The notes: generated by a model not told the origin, from the sequence alone. A stretch of DNA of 64,000 bases from Chlorobium sp. (GCA_028277225.1 JANQHB010000056.1:1-64000); one strand, 5' to 3'. Numbered from the stretch's first letter, positions 44,098-53,057 are shown. A program made the numbers and translations.

Positions 44098-45672
44098 ATG
44101 GGGATTGTCGTTAATCTGTTTTTGATAATTATTGCATCGCTGTTGTTCTTTTGTATAGGTTTTTTTGTCGGTCGTTTCTTGCTGGAAAGGGTAGGTACGA
44201 CAAAAGTGCTCGAAGCTGAGGAAAGGGCCGTACAGATCGTGCAGGAGGCCCAGAAAGATGCAAATGAATACAAGGAACTGAAAGTAGCCGAAGTAAACCA
44301 GGAGTGGAAGAAGCGAAGAAGGGAGTTCGATACCGATGTTCAGGTTCGAAACAACAAGTTCAACCAGTTGCAGAAGCAGGTCCGGCAGAAAGAAAACAAC
44401 CTGAAAAAGCAGACCATCGAAGCCAGGTCGGCTGAAAAGAAAGCGGCCGAAGCACTCAAGGAACTCGAACAGGATAAAGAGATCTTTGCAGGCAAGAATG
44501 AAGAGCTTGAACGGATCATCAGTGAACAGAACGAGAAACTTGAAACGATAAGCAATCTTCAGGCCGAAGATGCCAAGAACATGCTTATCGACAATATGAT
44601 CTCGGTGGCTCGCGAAGAGGCGACCGAAACGATTCACAATATCCACGAAGAATCGGAACAGGAAGCGAAAAAAATCGCCGAGAAAACAGTGCTCAGCGCA
44701 ATACAGCGGGTTTCTTTCGAACAGGCTACAGAAAGTGCGCTATCAGTTGTCCATATTCAGAGCGACGAGCTCAAGGGCCGGATCATCGGACGTGAAGGCC
44801 GCAACATCAAGGCCTTTGAAAACGCGACCGGCGTTGATATCATCGTCGACGACACTCCTGAAGTGGTGATTCTCTCCTGTTTCGATCCGCTGCGACGCGA
44901 ACTTGCCAAGCTGACGCTTCAAAAACTGCTGATCGATGGCATTATTCATCCTGTCGCCATTGAAAAAGCGTATGAAGACGCCAAAAAAGAGATTGACGAT
45001 GTTATCATGAGCACCGGAGAGGAAACACTCTCTTCGCTGCAGATCCCGGATATGTCGTCAGCGCTTGTCGCTCTCATAGGAAAAATGAAGTTCCATACGG
45101 TCTACGGCCAGAACCTTCTGCAGCACTCGCGTGAGGTGGCAATGCTCGCGGGTCTCATGGCAGCAGAGCTCAAGCTCGATGCCAGGCTTGCAAAGCGGGC
45201 GGGACTTCTCCATAAAATCGGTCTTGTTCTTCCTGTAAGCGACGATCCTCATCCAATCGCAGGGATGAAATATCTCCAGAAATTCAAGGAATCCAAGGTT
45301 GTCCTTAACGCAATCGGGGCTCATAACGGGGATATTGAAAAAGTCACACCGCTTGCAGATCTTGTCGAAGCGGCACACATCATTTCAGCTTCCCGTCCCG
45401 GTGCACGCGGTGCCGTTACCCCTGAAGGCCAGGTTAAACGTCTCGAGAATCTCGAAGAGATCGCCAAAGGTTTTCCCGGCGTCATCAAGACCTATGCACT
45501 CCAGGCAGGAAGGGAGATCCGGGTTATCGTCGAGGGAGAAAACGTCAACGACTCGCAGGCAGACATACTTGCCCATGATATCGCCCACAAAATCGAAGAA
45601 GCCGCAGATTACCCCGGCCAGATCAAAGTATCGATCATAAGGGAAAAACGCTCGGTAGCGTATGCGAAGTGA
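44098..45672 (+). CDS. rny: RNase Y homologue with altered HD active site
   Basis: Membrane-bound KH/HD protein of 524 residues, as long as typical RNase Y. Order: N-terminal membrane helix (1-25), long coiled coil (about 35-200), KH domain (SDELKGRIIGREGRNIKAFENATG, about 220-285) and HD domain (about 335-440). SD is AAGGAGG 10 bases before ATG. The HD motifs differ from family consensus: LLHDIGK reads LLHKIGL (His372-Lys373), HHGD reads HNGD (His409-Asn410), and the later Asp of ADALSAARPGAR is His427 in AAHIISASRPGAR. Flanking residues are well kept. Metal binding and cleavage are therefore doubtful; RNA binding and scaffolding may remain. Confidence 0.92.
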   Translation: MGIVVNLFLIIIASLLFFCIGFFVGRFLLERVGTTKVLEAEERAVQIVQEAQKDANEYKELKVAEVNQEWKKRRREFDTDVQVRNNKFNQLQKQVRQKENNLKKQTIEARSAEKKAAEALKELEQDKEIFAGKNEELERIISEQNEKLETISNLQAEDAKNMLIDNMISVAREEATETIHNIHEESEQEAKKIAEKTVLSAIQRVSFEQATESALSVVHIQSDELKGRIIGREGRNIKAFENATGVDIIVDDTPEVVILSCFDPLRRELAKLTLQKLLIDGIIHPVAIEKAYEDAKKEIDDVIMSTGEETLSSLQIPDMSSALVALIGKMKFHTVYGQNLLQHSREVAMLAGLMAAELKLDARLAKRAGLLHKIGLVLPVSDDPHPIAGMKYLQKFKESKVVLNAIGAHNGDIEKVTPLADLVEAAHIISASRPGARGAVTPEGQVKRLENLEEIAKGFPGVIKTYALQAGREIRVIVEGENVNDSQADILAHDIAHKIEEAADYPGQIKVSIIREKRSVAYAK

Positions 45673-45722
45673 GTTTAGGTGACGAGAGACAAGTAACGAG
45701 TGACGAGTTCAGAAACATCGAC

Positions 45723-45752
45723 AAAGGGCTGGCCGGCGTGCCGGCCCTTTTA
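45723..45752 (+). terminator. Terminator after rny
   Basis: AAAGGGC-T-GGC pairs with GCCGGCCCTTT (one T-G pair) over a six-base loop and runs into TTTTA, 50 bases after the rny stop. Confidence 0.78.
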
Positions 45753-46133
45753 GTTCACAGTTTTTGGTTGGATAGCAATGAGTGGGGGAGAATAGTTCCT
45801 GGTTCTCAGTTCTCAGTGCTGAGTGGGAAGAAAATGCAGGGGCACCCGACATGTCGGGATGCCTGCCCGTGAGGAGTTGGGAAAGACCCTTGTCTGTCGA
45901 TTAACACCACTACCTGCTGTCTCGTCCCCTCAGATATCTTTTTCCAGCTGTCAAGCTATTTCAACAGATCAACAATCTGTTATCTTCCACATGGCATGTC
46001 TTCATATCGGGCGAAAAATTTTTCGCCCCTACAAATCCACAAACATCGTACGGGCGGGTTTCAAACCCGCCCCTACAATCTCGTCACTTCCCACTTTCTA
46101 CTTTCCCGGCATCCCACATCCCACAATCTTCAC
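45753..46133. repeat. Gene-free region with REP-like palindromes
   Basis: Contains GTTCCTGGTTCTCAGTTCTC heptamers (45797-45825), the CCCGACA-TG-TCGGGATGC hairpin also seen in MITE copy 1 (45846-45863), a perfect palindrome with arms GGGCGAAAAA/TTTTTCGCCC followed by CCTAC (46010-46033), and a second with arms GGGCGGGTTT/AAACCCGCCC followed by CCTAC (46053-46077). No gene is seen. Confidence 0.8.
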
Positions 46134-46736
46134 TCAAACTACCCCTTTCGTAGACGGAACTGACGTTCCCGTGACGGAGACGGCTTGTTTCATGGCGTAG
46201 GCGAATGCCTTGAACAGGGCTTCGATCTTGTGGTGGGAATTGCTTCCTTCCAGAACTTCCATGTGGATGTTCGCTTTCATGGTTCTTGAAAGGGAAAGGA
46301 AAAAATGCTCGATCATTTCGGTTGCCATCCCGTTGATGTCCGTTCTCCGGAACTCACAGTTGAAGACGCAGTAGCTTCGGCCGCCAAGGTCGAGGGCGCA
46401 TCGGGCGAGCGCTTCGTCCATCGGGATCATTGCCCAGCCGTAACGCTGGATCCCTTTTTTATCGCCGAGCGCTTCGAGGACTGCCGAGCCGAAGACAAGC
46501 GCAATGTCTTCCACGGAGTGGTGGTCGTCGATGTCCGTGTCACCATCGCATCTGATTGCAAGGTCGATGCCCGAGTGTTTGCTGAAGTTCGAGAGCATGT
46601 GGTCGAGGAACCGGACTCCTGAATCGATCGAATTCTGACCGGAGCCGTCAAGGTTCAGTTCAGCCACAATATCGGTTTCGGCGGTTTTTCTCCGGATGGT
46701 TGCCGTGCGGTCTTTTTGCTGTATGGTATTGGACAT
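46134..46736 (-). CDS. hisB: Imidazoleglycerol-phosphate dehydratase
   Basis: Histidine pathway enzyme of 200 residues. The di-manganese site motifs are present: FLDHMLSNFSKHSG (about 43-56), DDHHSVEDIA (about 69-78), MIEHFFLSLS (about 140-149) and GSNSHHKIEALFKAFA (about 163-178). It is a monofunctional HisB without the phosphatase domain. It starts eight bases after the stop of a DUF2905 gene in the same direction, so the two share a transcript. Confidence 0.96.
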   Translation of the reverse strand: MSNTIQQKDRTATIRRKTAETDIVAELNLDGSGQNSIDSGVRFLDHMLSNFSKHSGIDLAIRCDGDTDIDDHHSVEDIALVFGSAVLEALGDKKGIQRYGWAMIPMDEALARCALDLGGRSYCVFNCEFRRTDINGMATEMIEHFFLSLSRTMKANIHMEVLEGSNSHHKIEALFKAFAYAMKQAVSVTGTSVPSTKGVV

Positions 46737-46744
46737 GGATCAAT

Positions 46745-46987
46745 TCACATGATAAACTTGTTGAAAAAATAGAGCAAAAGACTCAGAATGATCGACAGAA
46801 CGATAGAGGTGCCTAACGGGAAATAAAGGCTGACATTGTCCTTCTTGATCCTGAAGTCCAGCGGCAGGTTCCCGAACCATCCGAACAGGTCTGAAACGCC
46901 TGTTTTCTGGACCGCAATGACCAGGAGGCCGACGGCAGCGATGATGATTCCCAGAGTGACGAGAAGTTTTCCCGGATCAGTGGGCAC
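46745..46987 (-). CDS. DUF2905-like small membrane protein
   Basis: An 80-residue protein with two membrane segments (about 8-28 and 56-78) joined by GWFGNLPLDFRIKKDNVSLYFPLGTSI, the conserved linker of DUF2905 proteins. Function unknown. It is transcribed ahead of hisB and diverges from secG. Confidence 0.85.
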   Translation of the reverse strand: MPTDPGKLLVTLGIIIAAVGLLVIAVQKTGVSDLFGWFGNLPLDFRIKKDNVSLYFPLGTSIVLSIILSLLLYFFNKFIM

Positions 46988-47092
46988 GTCTTGGATTTTC
47001 CTGAAAAGTTACAGATATTAAGCCCTTTGCTATTTACCGGCAAGTTACGATATTTGAAGTAAACCTGATAATTAACAATGTCCTGAGGGATT

Positions 47093-47446
47093 ATGCATAT
47101 TTTTCTCGTTGTTTTGATACTGTTGGCTTCGATACTGCTTATGGGTGTCGTCCTGCTGCAGAGCCCGAAGGGGGGAAGCGGCCTGACAGGCGGAATTGCC
47201 AGCCTCGGCACCGTCCAGAATCTCGGTGTCAGAAGAACGGGTGATTTCTTGAGCAAAGCGACAGCGATCCTTGCAGGTATTGTTATGGTTCTCAGTTTTG
47301 TCGTCCAGTTTACCCTGCCGTCCAGGCAGGCCAACGTCAACGCAAGGGAAAGCGTCCTCCAGAAAGAACTTCCAGCCATCCCGGCCCCCGCAGGCAATGC
47401 GGTACCGGAAGCCCCGGCGGCTGTTCCTGAAAAAAGCGCTGAATAG
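47093..47446 (+). CDS. secG: Protein translocase subunit SecG
   Basis: A 117-residue SecYEG channel subunit with two membrane helices (about 2-20 and 57-77) linked by LLQSPKGGSGLTGGIASLG, the SecG signature, and a C-terminal extension rich in Pro and Ala (AIPAPAGNAVPEAPAAVPEKSAE). The 17-base gap to tRNA-Lys suggests read-through transcription into the tRNA. Confidence 0.93.
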   Translation: MHIFLVVLILLASILLMGVVLLQSPKGGSGLTGGIASLGTVQNLGVRRTGDFLSKATAILAGIVMVLSFVVQFTLPSRQANVNARESVLQKELPAIPAPAGNAVPEAPAAVPEKSAE

Positions 47447-47463
47447 ATAAGGAAAAGGATTTT

Positions 47464-47539
47464 GCGTTCGTAGCTCAAGTGGTAGAGCAACTGACTCTTA
47501 ATCAGTGGGTTGAGGGTTCGACTCCTTCCGAACGCACCA
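47464..47539 (+). tRNA. trnK: tRNA-Lys (anticodon CTT)
   Basis: Acceptor GCGTTCG/CGAACGC, perfect; anticodon stem ACTGA/TCAGT with loop CTCTTAA; T arm GAGGG-TTCGACT-CCTTC with one imperfect pair; CCA encoded. The AT-rich accessory region begins right after its terminator. Confidence 0.95.
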
Positions 47540-47547
47540 TATAAAAT

Positions 47548-47586
47548 AAAGGCTTACAGGTTTCGATCTGTAAGCCTTTTGTTTTT
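47548..47586 (+). terminator. Terminator after tRNA-Lys
   Basis: AAAGGCTTACAG pairs with CTGTAAGCCTTT over an eight-base loop and is followed by TTGTTTTT. Confidence 0.88.
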
Positions 47587-47589
47587 AAT

Positions 47590-48186
47590 GGATACTGAGG
47601 GTGTGCTTTCAAGCATGTTATGCTCGCTACTGCAAAATCAATAATCCACACGAATAATCACCCTTTAGGTAATACGAACTTAGTGAATACAGATGAATAA
47701 AGGTCATACAGATGCTTGTCAAGTCTGGAAAGATGCTTGATTTACCGATACTTGATCATGTGATTGTCGGTATTGATGGTGGGTATCTTAGCTTTTTTGA
47801 TAACTCGCTGGTCAGCAGATAACAGAAGATCCTGTGGCGTCAGCCCGAAAAATGGAGCATTTGGTTTTAGAAAAATGACTTAGATCACAATTATGGTATG
47901 TAGATGAAAAATCACAATAACCCTCAAGAATGATGACACAGTTCGGGGAGATTTTCTAAGCATAAATGCAATGGCCCAGATAATGCTGTTGTAAAACACG
48001 GGCAAAGTTCATGGATGAGATTCGGGATCAGGGACTGTGTGTATAAAAAAAATTATGTGTTCGATGTTGATATAATTCGTATTATATTCGATAAGAATCG
48101 AAGAAATTGCATTTTCGATGGTAATAAGCTTTGAAACAGGCATTTTTTAAGCTTAGCCTTTGTATACTTTTTTAAATAATTGTGCT
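47590..48186. other. AT-rich gene-free stretch after tRNA-Lys
   Basis: About 600 bases without a credible gene. Composition shifts to AT-rich toward the right (from about 48030). I see no exact copy of the tRNA 3' end and no integrase gene. It may hold the promoter of the lipoprotein gene that follows. Confidence 0.6.
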
Positions 48187-48837
48187 ATGTCTAATTTTTT
48201 TTTTAAAGTAAAGTCATTTTGCCTTTCATTATTTTTGTTTCTACTAGGTTGTTCAAGTCAGTTGCAAGATTTCGAAAAGGCAATTAATAATCGTATATCT
48301 GATTCACTTTATGTTGATATCGAGGAAATGAGTGACTATTCCAAGCGCAAATATGGCTTTGATACAGTTGGTCCCGGAGATAAACTATTGATTGTTGATG
48401 TGGGGCGCTATACAAAGGATGCAGATGATGAAGATGCATTGAAGATTGCAGAATATTTGGCAAGTGGAAATACTTTGGTAGAGGAAAACAATTCTTTAAT
48501 AAGCGTCGGCTATAATATAAATATGGGTTATTTAGAAAAAAATAATGTTTATATATTAAGAAAAGAAGTTATTGATTCTGATATAGCTATTCAAGGGCGC
48601 TCTTATAAGGGTGAAAAAATATGGAGATTTTATATTGGAAATAAAAGAGTGCAAGATATACTGGGTTGGACAGAGCCAGCTGAACAGGATGGCAAGATTG
48701 TGACTTATGTAAAATATGTTGCTAAAGTTTCAGATAGGCCAAAATGGGCAACATTTGTTGCAAGCGAATTAAATGAATTTAAAACACGTCCGGAAATGGA
48801 GATTCGTTTGGTGAAGACCAATAAGGGATGGGAATAA
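48187..48837 (+). CDS. Lipoprotein of unknown function
   Basis: About 216 residues from the ATG at 48187 (MSNFFFKVKSF); the frame is open from 48160. The signal peptide ends in the lipobox FLLGC-SS, so Cys is probably lipidated. The mature protein is charged, with several strand-like stretches (GDKLLIVDVGRYTKD, EKIWRFYIGNKRVQDILGWTEPAE). No family recognised. Codon use is much more AT-rich than in the housekeeping genes to the left, which suggests acquisition. It stands alone with long non-coding flanks. Confidence 0.75.
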   Translation: MSNFFFKVKSFCLSLFLFLLGCSSQLQDFEKAINNRISDSLYVDIEEMSDYSKRKYGFDTVGPGDKLLIVDVGRYTKDADDEDALKIAEYLASGNTLVEENNSLISVGYNINMGYLEKNNVYILRKEVIDSDIAIQGRSYKGEKIWRFYIGNKRVQDILGWTEPAEQDGKIVTYVKYVAKVSDRPKWATFVASELNEFKTRPEMEIRLVKTNKGWE

Positions 48838-49330
48838 AAAGCCGAAAGAATCATTTAGTAACCGCCTGTGTCATGCTTTTTGTATAGCGGCTTTTGAGAA
48901 GTTCTCCTGTTGATTCATCTCCAGCAAAAAAGCATGCCATCGGCTCTATTCAGTGGCTATCACTAACATGACTCCCCCTTTCGATCTCACAGCACTCTAT
49001 TCATACTGACCCTTGGTAAGAACTAAAGAGCTTTCACGAGCAGAAAGAATCAGCTTCCTTTTCATGGACACAGTTTTATGTATTAGACAACAATAGAATT
49101 CCGTGTGTGCTGTTAGGTCTTCTTGAGAATGAGCTGATAACTTCTTCGCTTTCAAGAATATACTACCATTGATTACTGACTTCAGTCACACCCAACGTTA
49201 CGCTTTGCTCCACTTTGACTTTAAAAGCTGCTTCTTCAGTCAGTTCAGAGGCGATGTAATATTCGTGTACTATCCTTATATTTGGTAGAAGCTCGTGGTC
49301 GTTGCATAACGGAAATTATGTGCCAAGCCT
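48838..49330. other. Gene-free spacer
   Basis: Stop codons interrupt all frames; only short frames exist. The first bases form an imperfect hairpin after the lipoprotein stop (AAAAAGCCG...CGGCTTTTG, 48837-48897). The rest has no recognised feature; it may contain decayed coding sequence. Confidence 0.5.
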
Positions 49331-49445
49331 TTCAGGAAGCTGAGTACAGCATTACATAATTGGCGTTATACAAGCAACCGTATAGCGGGCTATCAGAAGA
49401 TATGACATCTGGACTCTGAGCATGCTGGCAGAACAGAGGATATCT
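49331..49445. repeat. Direct repeat A, copy 1 (about 115 bp)
   Basis: Begins TCAGGAAGCTGAGTACAGC, continues ATTACATAATTGGCGTTATA and CAAGCAACCGTAT, and fades around GGCAGAACAGAGGA. The first 60 bases match copy 2 (51853-51968) at nearly every position. It precedes the lipase-propeller gene by about 160 bases. Confidence 0.82.
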
Positions 49446-49606
49446 TAGATATTTACTCACGCTCCCCTCAAACTCACAGAAACCGTCATCAAGTGCAGAA
49501 AGTGTAATAAGTGAAAGGTTATGCATATCAATAAAGACGAACCTTCTCACATTCGAATGAATATCGTTTCATTTGAACACATATTAAAATATCCTTTAAA
49601 TCAAAC

Positions 49607-51721
49607 ATGATGAGGAATTACAAATCATTTATCTGTTGTTCGATATTGTTTTATTTTATCTCTTTTTATGCAGGCTCAAAGACACATGCATATGATGATT
49701 TTTATTATTATGATCGGTATATAGGAAAATACAGTCACAACAACAGTAATTATGTGCTGAGTAAAGCAGTTGATTATGGTATTGATGGGGATGAGCTGGT
49801 AAAAATAACACGAGATCCTCTGCCTAAAAGTACGATAGTAAACTGGTCAATGGCAATCAATTGTTTACCATATGCCATACTTTCTGATGCTATCTATGAT
49901 CATAAAAAAGTTATTGTAGATGACTGGATAAAAGTTGATATGGTTGATGGGGCTGTTAAAGCCTTAAGTGGTTTTCATGCTGCAACTTATAGAAATATTA
50001 ATTCGGATGAAATTGTGGTTGTTTTTGAAGGAACAAATCCAATAAGCAATCTGGATTGGGGTACAAATATTAGAGCTTTTGTGGGCATTCCAACATTTCA
50101 ACATGTATTTGCCTTTAATTACATGGCTGAAGTATTTGACAAGTATGGGCCAAATATAACTGTTACAGGGCATTCACTAGGGGGCGGCATAGCACAAATG
50201 GTAGGATCAACACTTGGCCTTAAAACAATAACCTTTAATGCGGCAAATGTGCCATTGCTTTCAGAGATAGGGAATAATAATCAAATTAAAGATGATCGAC
50301 TAGTCAATATATACTTAGGTTCTGACCCGGTTAATGCTGCATACAGCTCATTGGGTAAGGTAACAAGCATACGTTTGGGTCATACAATTGTGCTAGCGTT
50401 TGATGTTGAGACAAAAGACAAAATAAATCTACTTAGCAATAACAATCCCCATAACATGAATGTCGTTATTCAGAAAATCACCGGCATGAAGAATTTTGTG
50501 TGCAAGGTTTTATCTAAAAATAATAATGATTGGAGATATGTTGATTGCAAGAACAAAAACAATTCACTGGAAGAGCAGATTTTATTGCCTGAAAAGTGGT
50601 CGACTAAAATACATCATTTTGAAGAAGGTGGGTGGTCGGGTTTTACCCCACCAACTGTCCAAGATAACCGTGTTTACGGAGGTATACTGAAAACCGTATT
50701 CGCGCTCGATTCACGCACGGGAGCCCTTGTCTGGAAGAGAGATCTTTCATGGTACGTTACCCATCAGAGGCCTGCATTGGATGTAGAGGCAGGTTACGTT
50801 TGGGTAAGCACCGGGGGTATGGCATATAAGCTTAATAAGAATACAGGTGCAATAGCCCAAAAGACCAGTCTGCCGGGCAATGGCTATGTAAAATTGACCC
50901 GTTATGCCCATGGTAAGGAAGTTGTACTTGGCAAAGGTGGATTGTACGTGATCGATAACGGACGAATATTATGGCGTAACAGAGATATAAAAGGAGACGG
51001 ATTTTCCATATATAAGGGGATAATCTACGCAGGAGAAAGGAAGAAAGGGCAGCCGACACACATGGTAGGCTTAGATTTATGGAGTGGCAAGATTCTTCGT
51101 AAATTTCCTACGGATAGCTGGGCAAGATGGAAGCCGTCTGTGCACTTAGGTGTTCTATATTTTGTAGACATTGAAAATACACTATATGCGCTTGATATCG
51201 ATGTTTGGACACTTCGATGGAAACAAAAGCTCAAAGGACGCCCGTATTCTCCACCAGTTATTCACAAAGGTATTTTGTATATAACAACAGACAATACTTA
51301 TGCAATTGATGCCTTGTCGGGAAAAATTCTTTGGCGCCAACCTTTCGGCCAAGGAACTGCTTCCCCATTTGTTGGAGCTGATGGGTTGTATGTGATTCGG
51401 GTAGAATATACCGCAGACAAAGGGTCAGCGGATCGAATACCAGTTTTTCGTGGACCAGAAGAAATAATGAAATCTTATGATGCTGATACTATCGCAAACA
51501 TTAAGAAGCGCATAGAGAAAGGGGGATACAAGGGTAACCTGATTAAGGACGGTTACGGATTTAAAACATTCATTTATTTGCTTGATATTGACAACGGAGC
51601 GGTATTATGGAAGGCGCCAATGCCATTATTGACGGATTCTGATTGCACACCAACTGAAATCGGAAGAACTCTCTACGTTGGCACAAATGACGGTGTGTTT
51701 CGCGCATTGGTTCGCGAATAA
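49607..51721 (+). CDS. Secreted lipase-like alpha/beta hydrolase fused to a PQQ-type beta-propeller
   Basis: A 704-residue protein with an N-terminal signal peptide (to about residue 29, KTHA-YDD). Residues 60-300 form a class 3 lipase-like domain: nucleophile Ser190 in TGHSLGGGIAQ, probable acid Asp240 in YLGSDPVNAA and probable base His282 in NNPHNMNVV. Residues 340-704 carry repeats of the PQQ/BamB type (ALDSRTGALVWKRDL, GLDLWSGKILRKF, AIDALSGKILWRQPF, LLDIDNGAVLWKAP), enough for seven or eight blades. The hydrolase half is clearly more AT-rich than the propeller half, changing near 50600, which suggests joining of sequences of different origin. I know of no named protein with this architecture; substrate and partner are unknown. 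Confidence 0.82.
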   Translation: MMRNYKSFICCSILFYFISFYAGSKTHAYDDFYYYDRYIGKYSHNNSNYVLSKAVDYGIDGDELVKITRDPLPKSTIVNWSMAINCLPYAILSDAIYDHKKVIVDDWIKVDMVDGAVKALSGFHAATYRNINSDEIVVVFEGTNPISNLDWGTNIRAFVGIPTFQHVFAFNYMAEVFDKYGPNITVTGHSLGGGIAQMVGSTLGLKTITFNAANVPLLSEIGNNNQIKDDRLVNIYLGSDPVNAAYSSLGKVTSIRLGHTIVLAFDVETKDKINLLSNNNPHNMNVVIQKITGMKNFVCKVLSKNNNDWRYVDCKNKNNSLEEQILLPEKWSTKIHHFEEGGWSGFTPPTVQDNRVYGGILKTVFALDSRTGALVWKRDLSWYVTHQRPALDVEAGYVWVSTGGMAYKLNKNTGAIAQKTSLPGNGYVKLTRYAHGKEVVLGKGGLYVIDNGRILWRNRDIKGDGFSIYKGIIYAGERKKGQPTHMVGLDLWSGKILRKFPTDSWARWKPSVHLGVLYFVDIENTLYALDIDVWTLRWKQKLKGRPYSPPVIHKGILYITTDNTYAIDALSGKILWRQPFGQGTASPFVGADGLYVIRVEYTADKGSADRIPVFRGPEEIMKSYDADTIANIKKRIEKGGYKGNLIKDGYGFKTFIYLLDIDNGAVLWKAPMPLLTDSDCTPTEIGRTLYVGTNDGVFRALVRE

Positions 51722-51852
51722 TTCTTTGGAACCAATATCTATGTGGATAGTGGCATTCAGGACTAAGAGTTTGTAGGTTCTTGGACAAAAAGTCTTGGCT
51801 ACTTCCCAATTGTAAGACAGGTTTTTCGATAAAATAAGGTGTTTTAGACTGC

Positions 51853-51968
51853 CTCAGGAAGCTGAGTACAGCATTACATAATTAGCGTTATGCAGGCAAC
51901 CGTATGGTGGCGCATATATCATATCAGGTATCTGGATACTAAATATCCCTAGTAGAACAGCAGAGTTG
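51853..51968. repeat. Direct repeat A, copy 2 (about 115 bp)
   Basis: Begins CTCAGGAAGCTGAGTACAGC, continues ATTACATAATTAGCGTTATG and CAGGCAACCGTATGG, and fades near AGTAGAACAGCAGAG. Same orientation as copy 1 at 49331. It precedes the next gene (52080) by about 110 bases, so both genes carry the same upstream module. Confidence 0.82.
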
Positions 51969-52079
51969 TAATCGTCGTTCTCTATTTCTATTTACATGTT
52001 TTTGTAAAGGCAGTGTGGCTATTTGATATGAAGCACTTTTAAGGCGTTTCTTTCTAAACACTTACAATTACACTCAATC

Positions 52080-52934
52080 ATGAACAACTCAAAAAAGTGG
52101 AGATGCTTGTTCCAATCACGTATGACGGGCCTGAAAATGTCGATGCTTGTAAACTACATATATAGAAATTCTCGGGGTATACTTACATATGGATTTCTCT
52201 CCATATGGATTTCTTCACTATGTTCATGTTCGAATGATCCATCACCCAAGGGTGCGGAGATTATCTTGAAAGAAAAATTCCTTAATTCCATACAAGTTCA
52301 ATCAATTCAAGAAACTAATGCAAAAGAAGGCAAAGTTTCTGGCATTAAAATTTATACGATGTTGTTTGAAGCCAGAGTCAAGTTTCTGGACGACTTAGTC
52401 ATTAATCCATTTGAAATAAAAAAAGGTAAGCTGAATCTGTTTGGCGGATTGATTTTCGGTAATCAGGTTTTAAAAGGGCAAGAGGCAATAGTCACAGGCT
52501 CAATTTTATTCGAGGATACAAAGAAAGGATGGATGGGATCAAATATTGAATTACAATCAATTAAAGATCTGACTTCAGAAAAATTCTGTGGGGTATGGGA
52601 ATATGATATTAACAATATTGGTACAAAAAACTATTTGAAGATAACGAAAGAGAAAAATGGTAAATACAAATTGCTCGTAGGTTACAAATATAAAGGGGAG
52701 CTTATTTGGACACCAGCCGTAATCAGAAATGCTGATGGTATTTATTTGCAATTTCAAAATGGAAAACTACAGGGAGATTTTGTGTCTCCTAACTTTTATG
52801 CTACTCACGGACAGGAATTCAATTTCAGAATCACACTTGATCCTATTGCTGACAATAGGATGATTTATAACATATGGTGCTCAATAAGAGGGGGGGAAAC
52901 TGAAAAGCGAGAAGCGATAAAAATTAGTGATTAA
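52080..52934 (+). CDS. Putative lipoprotein of unknown function
   Basis: A 284-residue frame. A hydrophobic stretch (about 33-48) ends in SSLCSC-SND, a possible lipobox; the true start may be one of the internal Met codons (15, 20 or 22) because about 30 residues before the signal is long. The mature part has lysine-rich strand-like segments (KNYLKITKEKNGKYKLLVGYKYKGELIWTP), which recall small beta-sandwich lipoproteins. No family recognised. AT-rich codon use like the two genes before it. Preceded by direct repeat A. Confidence 0.7.
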   Translation: MNNSKKWRCLFQSRMTGLKMSMLVNYIYRNSRGILTYGFLSIWISSLCSCSNDPSPKGAEIILKEKFLNSIQVQSIQETNAKEGKVSGIKIYTMLFEARVKFLDDLVINPFEIKKGKLNLFGGLIFGNQVLKGQEAIVTGSILFEDTKKGWMGSNIELQSIKDLTSEKFCGVWEYDINNIGTKNYLKITKEKNGKYKLLVGYKYKGELIWTPAVIRNADGIYLQFQNGKLQGDFVSPNFYATHGQEFNFRITLDPIADNRMIYNIWCSIRGGETEKREAIKISD

Positions 52935-52953
52935 AATAACTGAGTGCGTATTA

Positions 52954-53040
52954 CTATTTTTCTGCTTCGTCGATGGTTTTCCGGGTGTCTTTTGAGAGGT
53001 CGGTGTCAAGGAATTCCTGGCTCAGCAAACGAGATTTTGT
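52954..53040 (-). pseudogene. Possible gene-end remnant
   Basis: On the minus strand a frame ends in KSRLLSQEFLDTDLSKDTRKTIDEAEK and stop. This looks like a genuine hydrophilic C-terminus, but upstream the frame enters repeat sequence with no sensible start. It may be a truncated remnant left by the repeat at 53062-53313. Confidence 0.3.
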
Positions 53041-53057
53041 CAAAAGGAAGTGGTATA

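Noticed and set aside
49331..51968. Integron attC sites and gene cassettes
   Set aside because: The repeat contains GCGTTAT, but I could not find the paired RYYYAAC/GTTRRRY core sites or an intI gene, and gene spacing is too wide.
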